A stretch of 64,000 nucleotides of DNA from Welwitschia mirabilis (taxonomy: Eukaryota > Gnetophyta > Gnetopsida > Welwitschiales), in assembly GCA_051453625.1 (NCBI GenBank), contig JBOZIK010000001.1:264863934-264927933 (forward strand), given 5' to 3'. Below the pieces are notes generated by a model, which saw only the letters and a list, made by a program, of their open reading frames with translations, searched no databases and was not told where the DNA came from. The position numbers were made by a program, and so were the translations under genes. Positions 23,641 to 35,149 of the stretch are shown here, in pieces. Each line of letters begins with the position of its first letter. The stretch's first letter is position 1.

Positions 23641-24681
23641 TTAATCTGATTTCTCCTCCTCCTCTTCTTCTTCTTTATATTTCTCTTCTAAATCTTCTTT
23701 ATCTCCATTAGTATGAGTAGAGCTAGTACCTTCAGCTGAGGTATCCACAATGTCATATCTAGCTGCTATTAGTGCTTCTTTCATATGCCTAATGCGAGAG
23801 TCAATCTATTTCAAATATAAAAAATTCTCATATAAAGATGTTTCCCTTAGAGTTTTAGAAAGAGATTTGTTTGAAGAAGGAAAAATATGCTTGCAAGACA
23901 AATTCGTATGCCTAATAAGTGATAGGGGCTGAAGATTCTCTAAAGAAGACTATAGATTAACATAAAAATGATGAGAAATTTTAGTGATAAGCACAGAGTA
24001 GGGTAAAGCTCTAGTTCTATGGTACTCTAACTATGAAGCCATATTTTTCAATATTATGGTAGAAGCATCCATAAAATGCTCAGTTCCTACCAAATACATC
24101 AAATAAGCTCTGTAGCTGGGGCCTAATCATGATGGACAGCTAAAGAAAAAAAAATTATAAGTAAAGATCAAATGGATAAAGTGATATTTTGGAGTCAACA
24201 GAGAAGTAGAAATAATGTACTTCCAAGAATGCATTTTACTACAAATCGCCCTGGTAACTGCTGGCTTGTCTTTCATTATGTCTCTTAGAGTTCAAAATTC
24301 TTTATAGTATCCTCAAAGAAAATCAGTCAGCTCAAAAATAAGATCTACTATTACTTTTATCCTTCTACCTAAAACTAGGGTTTCTAGAGTCCTGGTATCA
24401 TGATTAAAAGAAGTATTATAGTAAAACATTCTAGTAAGAAAAGGATATACAAAATCTAAAACATCCAAGAAATGATCCAGATCTTAATCTCTTAAGGGTT
24501 GAATAATATCTCTTAGCTCTTTAAGCTATGATGAAGCTATAAACTACCTCTTTTACATAATTTTATTCTTAAACTTCTCATAAAACTTTTCCAATTCTTC
24601 CTTAGACATACCATGAAAGAAGTAAAAAGGATCCCTTAAAGCACCTTCCTTTGGTCCTCTTCTAGAAGTGTTGGTTGCCAT
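23641..24681 (-). pseudogene. C3 third ORF (env-like position), stops but no frameshift
   Basis: ATG at 24681 opens one reading frame of 347 codons ending TAA at 23641-23643. It contains ten in-frame stops yet no net shift. Visible segments: N-terminal basic start, MSKEELEKFYEKFKNKI, TLETLVLGRRIKV, PAVTRAICSKMHSWKYI, YRAYLMYLVGTEHFMDAS, ALPYSVLITKISHHF, and a C-terminal acidic Glu/Lys tail (about 15 of the last 25 residues). The order and spacing resemble the 'putative plant transposon protein' domain found behind pol in SIRE-like elements; that assignment is from memory of the family and uncertain. I see no signal peptide or clear membrane span, so an envelope function is not supported. Confidence 0.65.
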
Positions 24682-24866
24682 TCTAAGATCTTAAAAGAGA
24701 AGAAAAATTGAGATAATCACTGGATTTAGTTGTAAAGGTTTCTTAAACTTCAAGAAACTCATTAGATCTGAAGGCTTGAAGGCACTAGATTGAGATGAAA
24801 ATGGGTTGGGATTCTAGCTCTTTTATAAAATGAAAAAAATAGGGTAGATTTTACAAAGAAATTGAG

Positions 24867-25042
24867 TCCATCGACTGTACTTCTATACTATAATCTGTCA
24901 GGTCCAATCGACTACTCCAACATCTAGTTGACCCATTAAGATGTGGGTTTATAGTACAGGAAGAGGTCTCGGTGACCAGGCTTTTAGACCAGTCGACTCA
25001 CACATCCAGTTAACTAAATTAAAGATCTAGTTGACTGCCCTA
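24867..25042. repeat. GTCGAC-like motif cluster before the third ORF
   Basis: Six degenerate copies of a GTCGACT/GTTGACC word lie within 180 bp upstream of the third ORF (for example 24869, 24908, 24928, 24987, 25010, 25030). The same type of motif is repeated in both C3 LTRs. Confidence 0.6.
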
Positions 25043-25129
25043 TAATCAGCTAAGGGATGGTGTACTAAACTCTAGATCACTTTTATGAGGGATAAAATAA
25101 TTACCAGAACTAGAGTTTACATCATAATT

Positions 25130-26478
25130 GATAGAAAAACATTTAATTTTATCATTATCTTTCTTAAATTATTGATTTGCATGTATTAGTTGATCTAGAT
25201 TTTTAATATTTAAACTGTAAGCATTATCAACATGTTTTGCACATAAAATAACAACATTTATTTTCTTATTCTCAAATATACATTTAGATTTATTAAAGAT
25301 TATTTTATTTTCTTTGTCACACAGTTGACTAACGCTTAATAAATTGTGTTATAAGCCATTCACATAAAGTACATTGTTAAGATTACATGACATATCTCCT
25401 TTGATGCTTCTTATACCTTCTATTTTTTGAAAGATGACTTCTTCACCATTTATGATTTTTAACCTTTAAAAACTTGATTTATCTTCTTTTATATGCATTG
25501 AACAACCACTATCTAGAAATTAGCTTCGCACATAAGATTCTCTATAATTTATCTCTGACACAAAGCTTTAAAGATTATTAGCTTTAACCCACTTAGTCTT
25601 ATTTAACTTAGGTGATATATTATTCTTTAGGATAAATTTAAACAATAAAGCATTTACATGATTAGAGGTAAATATCATATATCTAAATTTGCAAAATAGT
25701 TTAGAATGACCAAGTCTACCACAAAAATTTCATAAGATATTAGACATAAACTTGTTTGGTTTATCTGTTTTCGAGAAATTTGTGCTTGAAAACCAATACC
25801 TGATTCATCTCCATTTTGCTTTCATATTTCATGTATTTGTTCTAGTTTAGATGAACTATCAGAAAACTTATTTTTAAAGAATAAAAGATCATTTACCTGA
25901 GTATCTAATCTAAAGTTATCAACTTTGAGTACTTGACACTTTTCTTCTACTTCCTCCTTTTCTTTTGTGATGTTCTTTACTAATTTGTTAAATTTATTAA
26001 TTCTTTTGGCAAGCTTCTCACATTCTTTATACAACTCTTAACATATTTCTTCTAACTCATCTTCCTCCTCATAAATCATATCTAAGTCAGCCGATGTTGA
26101 AGTACTAGGTACATCTTTGAGAGATGATACTAGGGCCATGAAAGATAATCTCCTTTCTCTATCTAATCCATAGTCTGAGTATTTTTTTTCATCTTCATTA
26201 TCTTCATTATCCTAAGTTGTTATCAATGAGGTGTTTTTAGTTTTCCTGTTTTCTCTTCTAGAATTGGGATATTTATTGGCCATATGTCCAAATCCTTTGC
26301 ATGAATAGCACTGGATTTCCTTTTCCTTGTCCTATTATTTTCTTTGTTTTGGATTGCTTTTTCTTGGATTTTTGCTTAGTTCTCTTTCCTTTTTCCTATA
26401 GAGAAATATTTTAAAACATTTGGCTAGAAGAGCCACCTCATCATTGTCAAGTTCTTCATCTGATCTATTAGATCTGTA
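25130..26478 (-). pseudogene. C3 gag C-terminus, protease and pre-integrase, copy 1
   Basis: In element order: gag linker with DEVALLAKCFKIF (26440 area), first zinc knuckle C-Y-S-C-K-G-F-G-H-M-A-N-K-Y (last Cys changed to Tyr, near 26310-26270), an acidic stretch, a coiled coil (26034-25822, Lys/Glu rich), a second knuckle with first Cys turned into a stop (near 25735-25690), the protease site F-L-D-S-G-C-S-M-H (near 25515) with its Asp-Ser-Gly intact, and the pre-integrase region to about 25180. It duplicates 26579-27800 but carries different lesions. The rest of pol is absent downstream. Confidence 0.75.
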
Positions 26479-26578
26479 NNNNNNNNNNNNNNNNNNNNNN
26501 NNNNNNNNNNNNNNNNNNNNNNNNNNNNNNNNNNNNNNNNNNNNNNNNNNNNNNNNNNNNNNNNNNNNNNNNNNNNNN
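26479..26578. other. assembly gap (100 N)
   Basis: Exactly 100 N, located at the junction of the two copies of the gag-protease block in C3, so the junction cannot be read. Confidence 0.99.
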
Positions 26579-28545
26579 TATATATTTAGATTTACCAAAG
26601 ATTATTCTATTTACTTTATTACACAGTTGACTAACACTTAATAAATTGTATTATAAACCATTCACATAAAGTACATTATTGAGATTAGATGACATACCTT
26701 CTTTGATGCTTTATGTAACTTCTATTTTTGCTGATTGGTTGTTTCCAAAAATGACTTCTTTACAATTTATGCTCTTTAACCTTTAAAAAATTGATTTATA
26801 TCCTATCATATGCATTGAATAGCTACTATCTAGATACCAGCTTTTTACATGAGATTCTCTACAATTTATCTGTGACATAAAGCTTTGGAGATTATTAGCT
26901 TTAACCCACTTAGTCTTATTTAACTTAGGTGGTATGTTCTTCTTAGGGATAAATTTAAATGATAAAGCATTTACATGTTCAGAGGTAAACATCATATATC
27001 TAAATTTGCAAAATAATTTAAAATGATCAAGTCTACCATAAAAAGTGCATTAGATATTGGACATAAACTTACTTGTTTAGTTTATTTATTTTTAAGAAAT
27101 TTGTGCTTCAAAACCAATACCTGATTTATCTCCATCTTGCTTTCATATTTTAAGAATCTGTTCTAGTTTAGATGAACTACTAGAAAACTTATTTATAAAG
27201 AATAAAAGATCATTTACTTGAGTAATTAACTTGAAGTTATTGAATTTGAGTACTTTAGACCTTTCTTCTACTTCCTCCTTTTCTTTTATGATTGTTTTTA
27301 CTAATTTATTCAACTCATTGACTCTTTTGGTAAGCTTCTCACATTCTTCATATAACTTTGACAAGTTTCTTCTAACTTATCTTCCTCTTTATTAATCATA
27401 TTTGAGTTATCTAATGTAAAAGTACTAGACACATTTTTGAGAGATGATACTAGGGCCATGAAAGATAATATCCTTTCTCTCTTTGATCCATGATCTGAGT
27501 AGTTTTCTTCATCTTCATCATCTTCATCATTTTCATTATCCCAAGTTTCCATCAATAAGATGTTTTTAGGGTTTGTGCTTTTTCTTTTAGTGTTGGAACA
27601 TTTATTGGTCATATGTCCAAATCCCTTACATGAATAACACAAGATTTTCTTTTCCTTGTTCTATTCTCTTATTTGTTTTAGATTTCTGTTCCTTGGATTC
27701 ATACTTGATTCTCCTTCCTTTTTCCTGTAGAGAAATCTTTTAAAATAACTGACTAGAAGAGCCACTTCATTATTGTCAAGTTCTTCATTTGATCTATCAA
27801 ATCTATAATCCTGTTACACATATTTCAAAGTAATACCTTTTTTTATATCTTTAGTAAATTTAAGTTCATAAGTTTCAAGGTTATCTTGAAGTTCTTTTAA
27901 TGCCATTGCGCTAATAGTTTTTCTTTTTTCAATGGCTGTTACCTTTGGTTCAGATCTCTTAGATAGGGATCTCAATATTTTTCTTACCACTTTGCTTTCT
28001 TCCATACATTCTTTGAGGCTTATCATTGAGTTTACTATATCTCTAAGTCTAGTAAAAAAATTTTGTAAATTTTATTCATCATCCATATGAATGTCTTCAA
28101 ATCTAGAAATAAGAATTTATAGTTTTGCTTGTTTAATAGTGGATGTTCCTTCATGTGCTACTTCCAAAATATCCCAAGCTTTTTTTGCAAGGTTACAGTT
28201 CATAATTCTTTTAAATTCATCTACACACACTATATAAAAAATAACATTAAGCAAATAGGCATTTATTGTGGCTTTGGTTTTATCTATGGGAGTCCATTAG
28301 TTTCTAGATTTGGAAACCAAGATAGTATTTCCATTTGCATCTGTCTGAGTTATCATAGGCATAGTATGACCTTTGTAAATGATATCTTCTACATTGGCAT
28401 CTATTGATTTAAGAAAAATCCTCATCTTAGCTTTCCAATAGGAATAGTTTTAACTAATTGAATATGGGTAAATGACTAGTTGGAAATCCATTAGTTGGGT
28501 TACTCATTTTTAGGGTTATTAAGTCTAGATCTGTAAAAATATCTC
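26579..28545 (-). pseudogene. C3 gag, protease and pre-integrase, copy 2
   Basis: This copy is next to the PBS and includes the gag N-terminal half (28545-27814; the run 28026-27814 has the ILRSLSKRSEPKVTAIEK block). A full CCHC zinc knuckle follows (C-Y-S-C-K-G-F-G-H-M-T-N-K-C, near 27637-27596), then a highly acidic linker, a Lys/Glu coiled coil (27364-27143), a protease site W-Y-L-D-S-S-Y-S-M-H (26830 area; Gly of DSG lost) and pre-integrase up to the gap. Open runs 27642-27310 and 26995-26783 are pieces of this gene. Confidence 0.8.
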
Positions 28546-28558
28546 CAAGACTAACCTA

Positions 28559-28572
28559 CACTCTAATATCAA
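28559..28572 (-). promoter_or_regulatory. C3 primer binding site, degenerate
   Basis: On the minus strand TTGATATTAGAGTG beside the LTR end corresponds to TTGGTATCAGAGC with transitions. It marks the 5' side of C3. Confidence 0.7.
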
Positions 28573-28573
28573 A

Positions 28574-29908
28574 TGATAGGATTGAGAACCCTAGAGGGGG
28601 TGAATAGGTTCTTTTCAAAAACTTTAAGCTTAAAACAACTTAATGAAATCTAATCATAGATTACATATAACTAAATAATAAAATCAAGTCATGCATACAA
28701 GGAATGAAAAACAGAGTGTAAAGCATAAAACAAAAACTACCCGTTTGGATGAATGCAGAATTTATAGTAATTTAGAAACTCCCCTATTCCACTCTTGACA
28801 GTTAGCTTCTTCTAATCTTGATTTCAGATCTTTATTACTTTATAGGTTTTACCAGGCTCACCTGTTAATCCTTATAAGCAGACTTTTATAGGCTAAGTCT
28901 CAACCTTAACAATACATTTTTATAGGCTAAGTCTTAGCCTTTGATAATGGACTTTTACAAGCTAAGTCTCAACCTTTGAAGACAAATAAAAGTGATGCAA
29001 TGATTCCTTTATAGATCTAATATTACTTGTTCAGTACCAGTACATAGAATGGAGTTCTTCTCTAAATGAATACAGTGATGAAGTCCTTAGATATGATTCT
29101 AAGTGATGTTCTATTCAAGAATAAATCTCCTCAATCAGATATGAATCAGTACAAAAGATATTCCAATAAAATATGCTACTTGATCTTTCAGATTCATAAT
29201 GAATATGCCAATTTTAAAAATGTGCCAAAACGATCTCTAGGTCATCTGTTACCTAGGTATATATAATAGAGGATTACTGGGGTTTCATACAATTGAATTG
29301 CACCTCTAATGACTATAAACGGTTAGAAAATGGCTAGGTAATGTCAACATAATGGATACATAATGTCTACAAGATTTACTTTTCTATATCATTTGGTTGA
29401 CTCCACAAATATTTGGTCGACCCCATAAGACTTAGTCGATTCCATCTTGGGTCTGATTAATCCCTTGTCTTTCAGTCTGGAACTATGGACTTGTTAGCTC
29501 CTTAGGTTCAGTTAACTCCATGAAAATCTAGTCGACCCCTTTCTTTTTGATCTGGGACTTGACTGTCAGCTCCTCAAACGTGGTTAAATCCATAAATATT
29601 CAATTGACCTCATTCCTCTTATTCTGGGGCTATTAGTTCTTGAGATCATAGTTCTTGTTGACCCCTTCATAATTTGGTCAACCCTCTTGATTTAGTTTAT
29701 TTTTTTTACGTTTGCTTCAAGTGCAGTTGACCCTTTTAGGATCTGGTCGACCCCCACTGAAGGTAAACATAAATAAGCAGTTTCTTTTGTGCATTTTGGT
29801 CTACATCTTTTACCTGCATAACTCAAACTCATTTACACACAATATCTAATAAATTTTCACTACACTAGAGTAATTAGTTTGACATCAATTGGCAAATATA
29901 ATCTAATA
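28574..29908 (-). repeat. C3 5' LTR
   Basis: It starts TGATAGGATTGAGAACCC beside the PBS and aligns with 21509-22835 over its full length, with many transitions. Contains more than ten GTCGAC/GTTGACC-like words at 29390-29760 and three repeated 'cttttataggctaagtct' units at 28870-28975. The outer end reads ATA where the other LTR has ACA. Confidence 0.9.
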
Positions 29909-30330
29909 GAATCATGGAAATAGATATTAAATGACAATTTTAAAAATAGATTTAAGTATTTTTAATTAAGAAAAATGTCTCATATACAAACTAACTTTGA
30001 AGATTCATATCTTCATTAGGAGGAGAATGCCTTAAGGATGGTCCAATATATTATTAGCCTTAAGAAATGCACCTAAAACTTCTACAACAATATAAAAAGA
30101 TAAGGGGCTAATGAGTAATCTTACTTGATAGATCTCTCTTAATGAATGGAATAGGAAATACTCTATTCATAAAAATAATAGCTGTTATGTTAGTTAATAT
30201 AATTTTCATATTCCTTTCAAAGGTCTCTTTTAGTCTATGATGTTTAATCACCTTTAAGGAAAAGCACCAATCAACATAACCATAAGCCTAGGTACAGTGT
30301 AGTTTGAGAAGAATTGCATTATAATATTGT
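29909..30330 (-). pseudogene. LINE reverse transcriptase, middle part
   Basis: Minus-strand reading gives N-A-I-L-L-K-L-H-C followed by A-Y-G-Y-V-D-W-C-F (near 30315-30270), the motif A block of plant LINE RT with its catalytic Asp changed to Gly (codon 30281-30279). Near 30130-30085 follows R-S-I-K-stop-D-Y-S-L-A-P-Y-L-F-I-L, matching the RGLRQGDPLSPYLF block. The FADD block near 29980 is degenerate. The frame stops exactly at the C3 boundary and resumes in frame at 21508. The upstream end is not resolved; LINE sequence may extend towards 31340. Confidence 0.65.
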
Positions 30331-31342
30331 CCTATAGTTTAATGGTTTTACTTATTAGAATACCCTAGAAACTTAAAGAATTAATACTTTATGTTAGAGT
30401 GGATGGTAGAAGTTACATTATTTAGCAAAATTTACTAGAATAAAATAAAGATACGTGTAGTTAAAACATGTGACTACTATTATGAACATTAGCTATGGAC
30501 ACCATTTAAAATACATCTCTCCTTTATTAAAACATTAAATGAGATAACCATGATAATTTTATATTCGCATCCCCTCATTAATTCATGCTACTTATTCCAT
30601 GAATTCAATGAGATAGGTTCCATTTAATTCTTCATTGTTACCATGCCTTTGATGTTTGAACTTTGTGTTACTAAAGTCTACATCTATAATTATTATTTTC
30701 TATAAGTTCATACCTACTATAAAAGCCTAGTAGAACATCATATAATATTAAAAATCTTATTAAGTAATGGTAGGTTCCTATTGTATTAGGTAATTTCATA
30801 TAACATTTAGGTTTTAATAAATTACCTCATTTCTTAGTAACAAAATCTATTAGCCTCCTTATTTTAGAGTAATACAATAGTAGAATGGAATCTTTAATGT
30901 GAGTAGAAATTAGGAGTTATTCCCTTAATAAAAAATAGTATAATAACTTTACATGCCTATTAAAGATACTATTATTACATCTTTAAATTATTATTCATGA
31001 ATCTAAATGAAATAACTATTAAGAAAGAAGGAAGATAGTTATAGAACAAGCCATAAAATCATAAGAAAAATTGGAAAATTAAATGCATTCTAGATAATTA
31101 GTTTTATCTAATTATATTTATCAATAATTTTTTTTTTCTAAGCTAGTGTCATACTTTCCTCTTGGATTACATCCTTTTCTTTTTACACCTTTCATTAACA
31201 AGGAATTTTATAATCCCTTAGCCTTTGCACTTAAAGTTAACATGTCCAATATCCATAGGCATTCATTTATGAAGTTGGATTTGTTAATGATTAGATGTAC
31301 TTAATGAATGCTAGAAAAAAATGTAATTTTTAAAAGCATTTA
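30331..31342. other. unassigned, possibly LINE 5' part
   Basis: AT-rich sequence between the recognisable LINE RT block and the C4 5' LTR. No clear endonuclease motif or ORF could be read. Confidence 0.35.
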
Positions 31343-32552
31343 TATAGGTAAAGTCCTAGTTGTGATTATTTAACTTATTAAAAGTGATGTGTCTAGTGTA
31401 CAAATAGGATATTAATGAAATTTCTCAACTTGGAAGCATACTCCAAATTTAAATAAAGATTAACAATTAGTAAAATTAATGTTTGAGGAACTTAATAGAT
31501 TCATACAAAATACTTAAGAAAAGGGATTATTTAGTTTAAAGTTTATGAAATTTAGAGAAATTTTGATTATAGATGTTTGTAATGTGAAAGACATCTATTA
31601 GAAAGATATCTACAAGATGGAAGAGGCCTACATTAAAACTAAACCTGAAATAGGAGAAAGATATTTATAAGATAAAGGACATCTTACTAAAGCTAAACTT
31701 AAACTATTAGTTAAAATACATCTATGACAAATGCACTAGTGAAAGATTTCTAATGATATGAAATAAATCTATACTCCACTATAATATGTGACACTAGTTA
31801 ATTTGTGCTAGGAGGATGACAATGATGGTCTATTCATTCTCTAGAGGTCTAGGAAACTTTTCTATAATAAATTATTAATTGTAAAGGGTTAAAGAAAAAT
31901 TAGTTCAAAGCTTATTGGAATCTATAAAAGTGTATGAAAGACATCTATTAGAGTAAAGATGTCTACCTAAAATATTCCTAATAGATTGAGGATGTCTACT
32001 TGTAAAAGACATTTATGAGATTGAAGCAGTCTATTCCAAAAATTAATGAAAAATAAAAATGACCATTCAATGATGGAAAAAAACCATTTAGAGCCATTCG
32101 ATAGCGTTTAGACCAATTCAAATAGTTATTTCTTTAGGTTGACTAACTAGTTTACTAAAGAAGCATAAATAATACAAAGAAATATCATTAAAAGAATTTT
32201 TAAATGACTTATTGACACTTTACAAGCTAAAATATTTTAGGGATTAACTAAAAATCATCATTACTAAAGACATCCTACATTCTATATTTACCATTGATAC
32301 TTTCATGCCATATTAATTCTATTAGGTGACTAAATTAAGGAATAACTCAAATAAATTAACTTGACATATCATTTTAGATTTATTTCTTCTCTTGTTATAA
32401 GTTTGACAGTTCTCTATTAAAATATATTATTTATTAAATATCTTATTTCTAATTTAAAAATCAATTTATATATATCTCTTTCTAGTGTTTCTTACTTGGG
32501 GATTGTAATGTATGAATAATGCTTACATGGATGTGCTTCATAAGTTATTATA
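31343..32552 (+). repeat. C4 5' LTR
   Basis: Its first 400 bp align with 40538-40938 (CCTAGTTGTGATTA / CCCAGTTTTGATAA start, then the AATTAATGTTTGAGGAACTT-like block). The inner part has repeated AGACATCTAT-type words. Start and end lack perfect TG/CA, consistent with decay. Confidence 0.75.
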
Positions 32553-32554
32553 AG

Positions 32555-32567
32555 TGGTTGAGAGCAC
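32555..32567 (+). promoter_or_regulatory. C4 primer binding site, degenerate
   Basis: TGGTTGAGAGCAC, two bases after the LTR end, corresponds to TGGTATCAGAGCA with a one-base loss and a substitution. Confidence 0.5.
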
Positions 32568-32599
32568 TTATTAGACATTTCTCTATTATAATTCCAAAC

Positions 32600-33600
32600 G
32601 TTAAGAGAGTATTATCTTAAGAGGAACATCTCAATTATTTTTAAGATTGGTGGGTCTTTAAAACCATTGTTTTTATAGGTTATTTATAAGATGATATGGA
32701 TGAGGAGTTAGCTCTTATCATCAAGTGTATTAAGAGGCTAACCTAATCCAAGGGGGAAAAAGTAAGAAGGACTACAAACATTATCAGGATTTCAAGTAAG
32801 AGATAAGTCTAAAGAAAAGTTTTATTTTAGTTTTACTTCTTCTAATAGTGAAATATTTAGATTAGAATCTTAGGTTATGAAGGATAAGGACATCTAACCT
32901 TGAAAAATCCTAGCTCTAACCATTTGTAAAAAAAAAAGAATAAAAGATAGAGACTAAAAGAAAGAAAACCTTCTTCATAGGTTAGGATGAAGATGAAGAT
33001 TTCATGGAAGTAGATACTTTAGATGAATAGAGATCTCATTCATCTTAAATGACCATCATTCATATCCAAAGTGAAAAAGATAAGGAAGAAAATGAATAAT
33101 AGTTAGAAAATAAAGATGAAATAGGTATGAATCTTCAAAAAAGGTATGACTTAATTTTTAAAGAACCTAGTAAGTTATAAAAAGTATGTTGTAAGTTGAA
33201 GAAATTACTTCATAATTGTAAATTATCTTATGAAAAAGATGAGTCCTTCTAATGGATTAATAAATGAAAACTAAACACTTAAGGTTGAGATTATCAAACT
33301 AACATGTAAGTTCAAGAATATTGGATAAGAACTTATAGATGCAAAGAAGGTTAATTAGAAACTCACATAAGAAACGGAAACATTAAAGGTTATGTCTAAA
33401 AATGCAAAGGTACAATGATAGAAGTGGCCTTGGATATAATTAATTCTTTATAAATGCATCAAATAAATTCATCAATAAGTGGAACTATATGCCAAAGCAT
33501 GAGAATGTAACATTTGTAAATAATATCACTTGTTATTATTGCTACAAACATGGTTACTATCAATTATTGTCCATAGAAGTTAAATAAAAGATACTAAGCT
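32600..33600 (+). pseudogene. C4 gag, internally deleted and degenerate
   Basis: Only the C-terminal half of gag is readable. A DEELALIIKCIKRL segment near 32700 matches the end of the gag core. A long Lys/Glu-rich region (33130-33410) matches the coiled coil of SIRE-type gag. Near 33533-33575 a zinc knuckle reads C-Y-Y-C-Y-K-H-G-Y with the His changed to Tyr and the last Cys lost. The N-terminal gag domain is missing, so the distance from PBS to this part is too short for an intact element. Confidence 0.6.
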
Positions 33601-33739
33601 AACAATGCTAAGAGGCCAAATAGAATGGTATAATATTTTATCTATGTAAATCCAAAGAAAATATAGGTTCCTAAATTAAGGTTACTCTCTTAGTACAAAA
33701 TACTCTATGAGCTATTAAAAACATGCATGATCCATTAAT

Positions 33740-34190
33740 AATATATATTCCAAGAATATGACAAGTGATAAATCTTGTTTCACTTCCTTGATTGAATAAG
33801 ACAGAAAGGTATTGCTACTTTTGGTGATAACATAAAGCATAAATTAGAGGTATTAAAATTAGTGATAGAGGTAACCTACCTAAGTTAAAAGATGTATTTT
33901 ATGTTGAAAGTATGCAACATAATTTACTTAGTGTAAATCAACTATGTGATGCAAATTTTTATATGACTTTTTTAAAAGATGATTATGTTACTAAAAAATG
34001 CAAGTTAAACAAATTCTATTTGCTAGGATTAGGAATTCAAATGTTTATACCCCTAAATTATATGATATTTATAACAAAAGTTCCAAGTGTTTATTAGGTA
34101 CTATAGAGATATAAAAATTTAGCATAATAAACTTGGTTATATAAATAAAGATATACTAAAGACCTTCTCCTTAAATGATAAAAGAGGAAC
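33740..34190 (+). pseudogene. C4 protease end and pre-integrase
   Basis: Near 33757-33850 the frame reads M-T-S-D-K-S-C-F-T-S-L-I-E and then a GDN block, the end of copia protease. The run at 33885-34097 gives the pre-integrase segment LKDVFYVESMQHNLLSVNQL followed by KDDYVTKK. A stop and a shift close it near 34097. Confidence 0.7.
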
Positions 34191-34239
34191 CAAATAAGGG
34201 TAAGATCCAGTAAGAAAAATTCTATTACACTAAATGTCG

Positions 34240-34830
34240 TTTAAAAATTCTAAAATTTTAATATTATTGATCTATTTCCTATTGATATTCTAGGTAATAA
34301 AAGTTATTATTTAACTATTGTTAATGATTACTTTGATTTTACATGGATGAAATTCCTTAAATACATGGATGATGCCTATAACATCTTTTCTAAATTATGT
34401 ATTACATTATAAAACTAAAAATGATATAGGATTAAAAAAATAAGAAGTTAAAATGGTATAAAATTTAATAATGCTAGGTTTATAAACTTTGGTAAGTAAT
34501 TGGACATACTTTATCAATTCTTAACTCTAAGAACACAATAACAAAATCGAGTAGCTAAAATGAAGAACTAGATACTAAATGATATGACAAGAACAATGAT
34601 GCACAATCAAGAGGTTCCTTATAATTTTTGAATATAATCCATTAACAATTTTTGTTATGTCTCAAATGAAGTTCTTATAAGATGTTTCACTTATAAAACT
34701 TCATATGAGTTATGGTCTAGTAAGAAAATTTTAGTTTGCTTTTATGTTTTTGGTTTAAAATGTTTTATTCTAAATGAAAAATATCAGCTTAAAAAATTTG
34801 ATTGATGAAGGTATTATTTTAGGGTACTCA
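34240..34830 (+). pseudogene. C4 integrase core
   Basis: Recognisable blocks are the first-Asp region (IDLFPIDILGNKSYYLTIVND, split here across 34266-34330), a RS-stop-NGIKFNN block near 34445 whose catalytic Asp codon is lost, and a QNRVAKMKN block near 34538-34567 in which the catalytic Glu is Lys (AAA, 34557-34559). Multiple stops. The C-terminal block (SYELWSSKKILVCF region, 34707 on) is also present. Confidence 0.65.
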
Positions 34831-35149
34831 ATTTTTAGTAAAGCCTAAAAAATATTCAACAAGAGAACATGTGTGATACAAAAAATAATAAATGTTAAAA
34901 TTAATGATACTGACTCAATACTTGTTTATGTGCAGGATGATTGTATACCTATAAAACTTGAATAAATTATTGATAATCACCTGCAAATAAGATAATGATG
35001 AGTATGAGAAAGAGGAACCTAATAAACAGACCTATTTACAAATAATAAATATGAAAAAGAGTTACTTAACTAGCGGTATAATTAGTAGTCCATATGGTGG
35101 TGTGAAAAAAAAACCACAGTAAAGAGTTTTACGGATTCATAGCCTACAT

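Larger units (their letters stand above)
21509..29908 (-). mobile_element. C3: SIRE-like copia element, pol deleted, gag block duplicated
   Basis: Two LTRs of about 1.33 kb (21509-22835 and 28574-29908) flank a minus-strand interior with a degenerate tRNA-iMet PBS, gag, protease, pre-integrase, a separate third ORF and a polypurine tract. There is no room for, and no sign of, integrase core, RT or RNase H. The block gag C-terminus to pre-integrase occurs twice around a 100-N gap. The long coiled-coil gag with two zinc knuckles and the third ORF point to the SIRE/Maximus lineage (inference). It sits inside a LINE. Confidence 0.88.
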
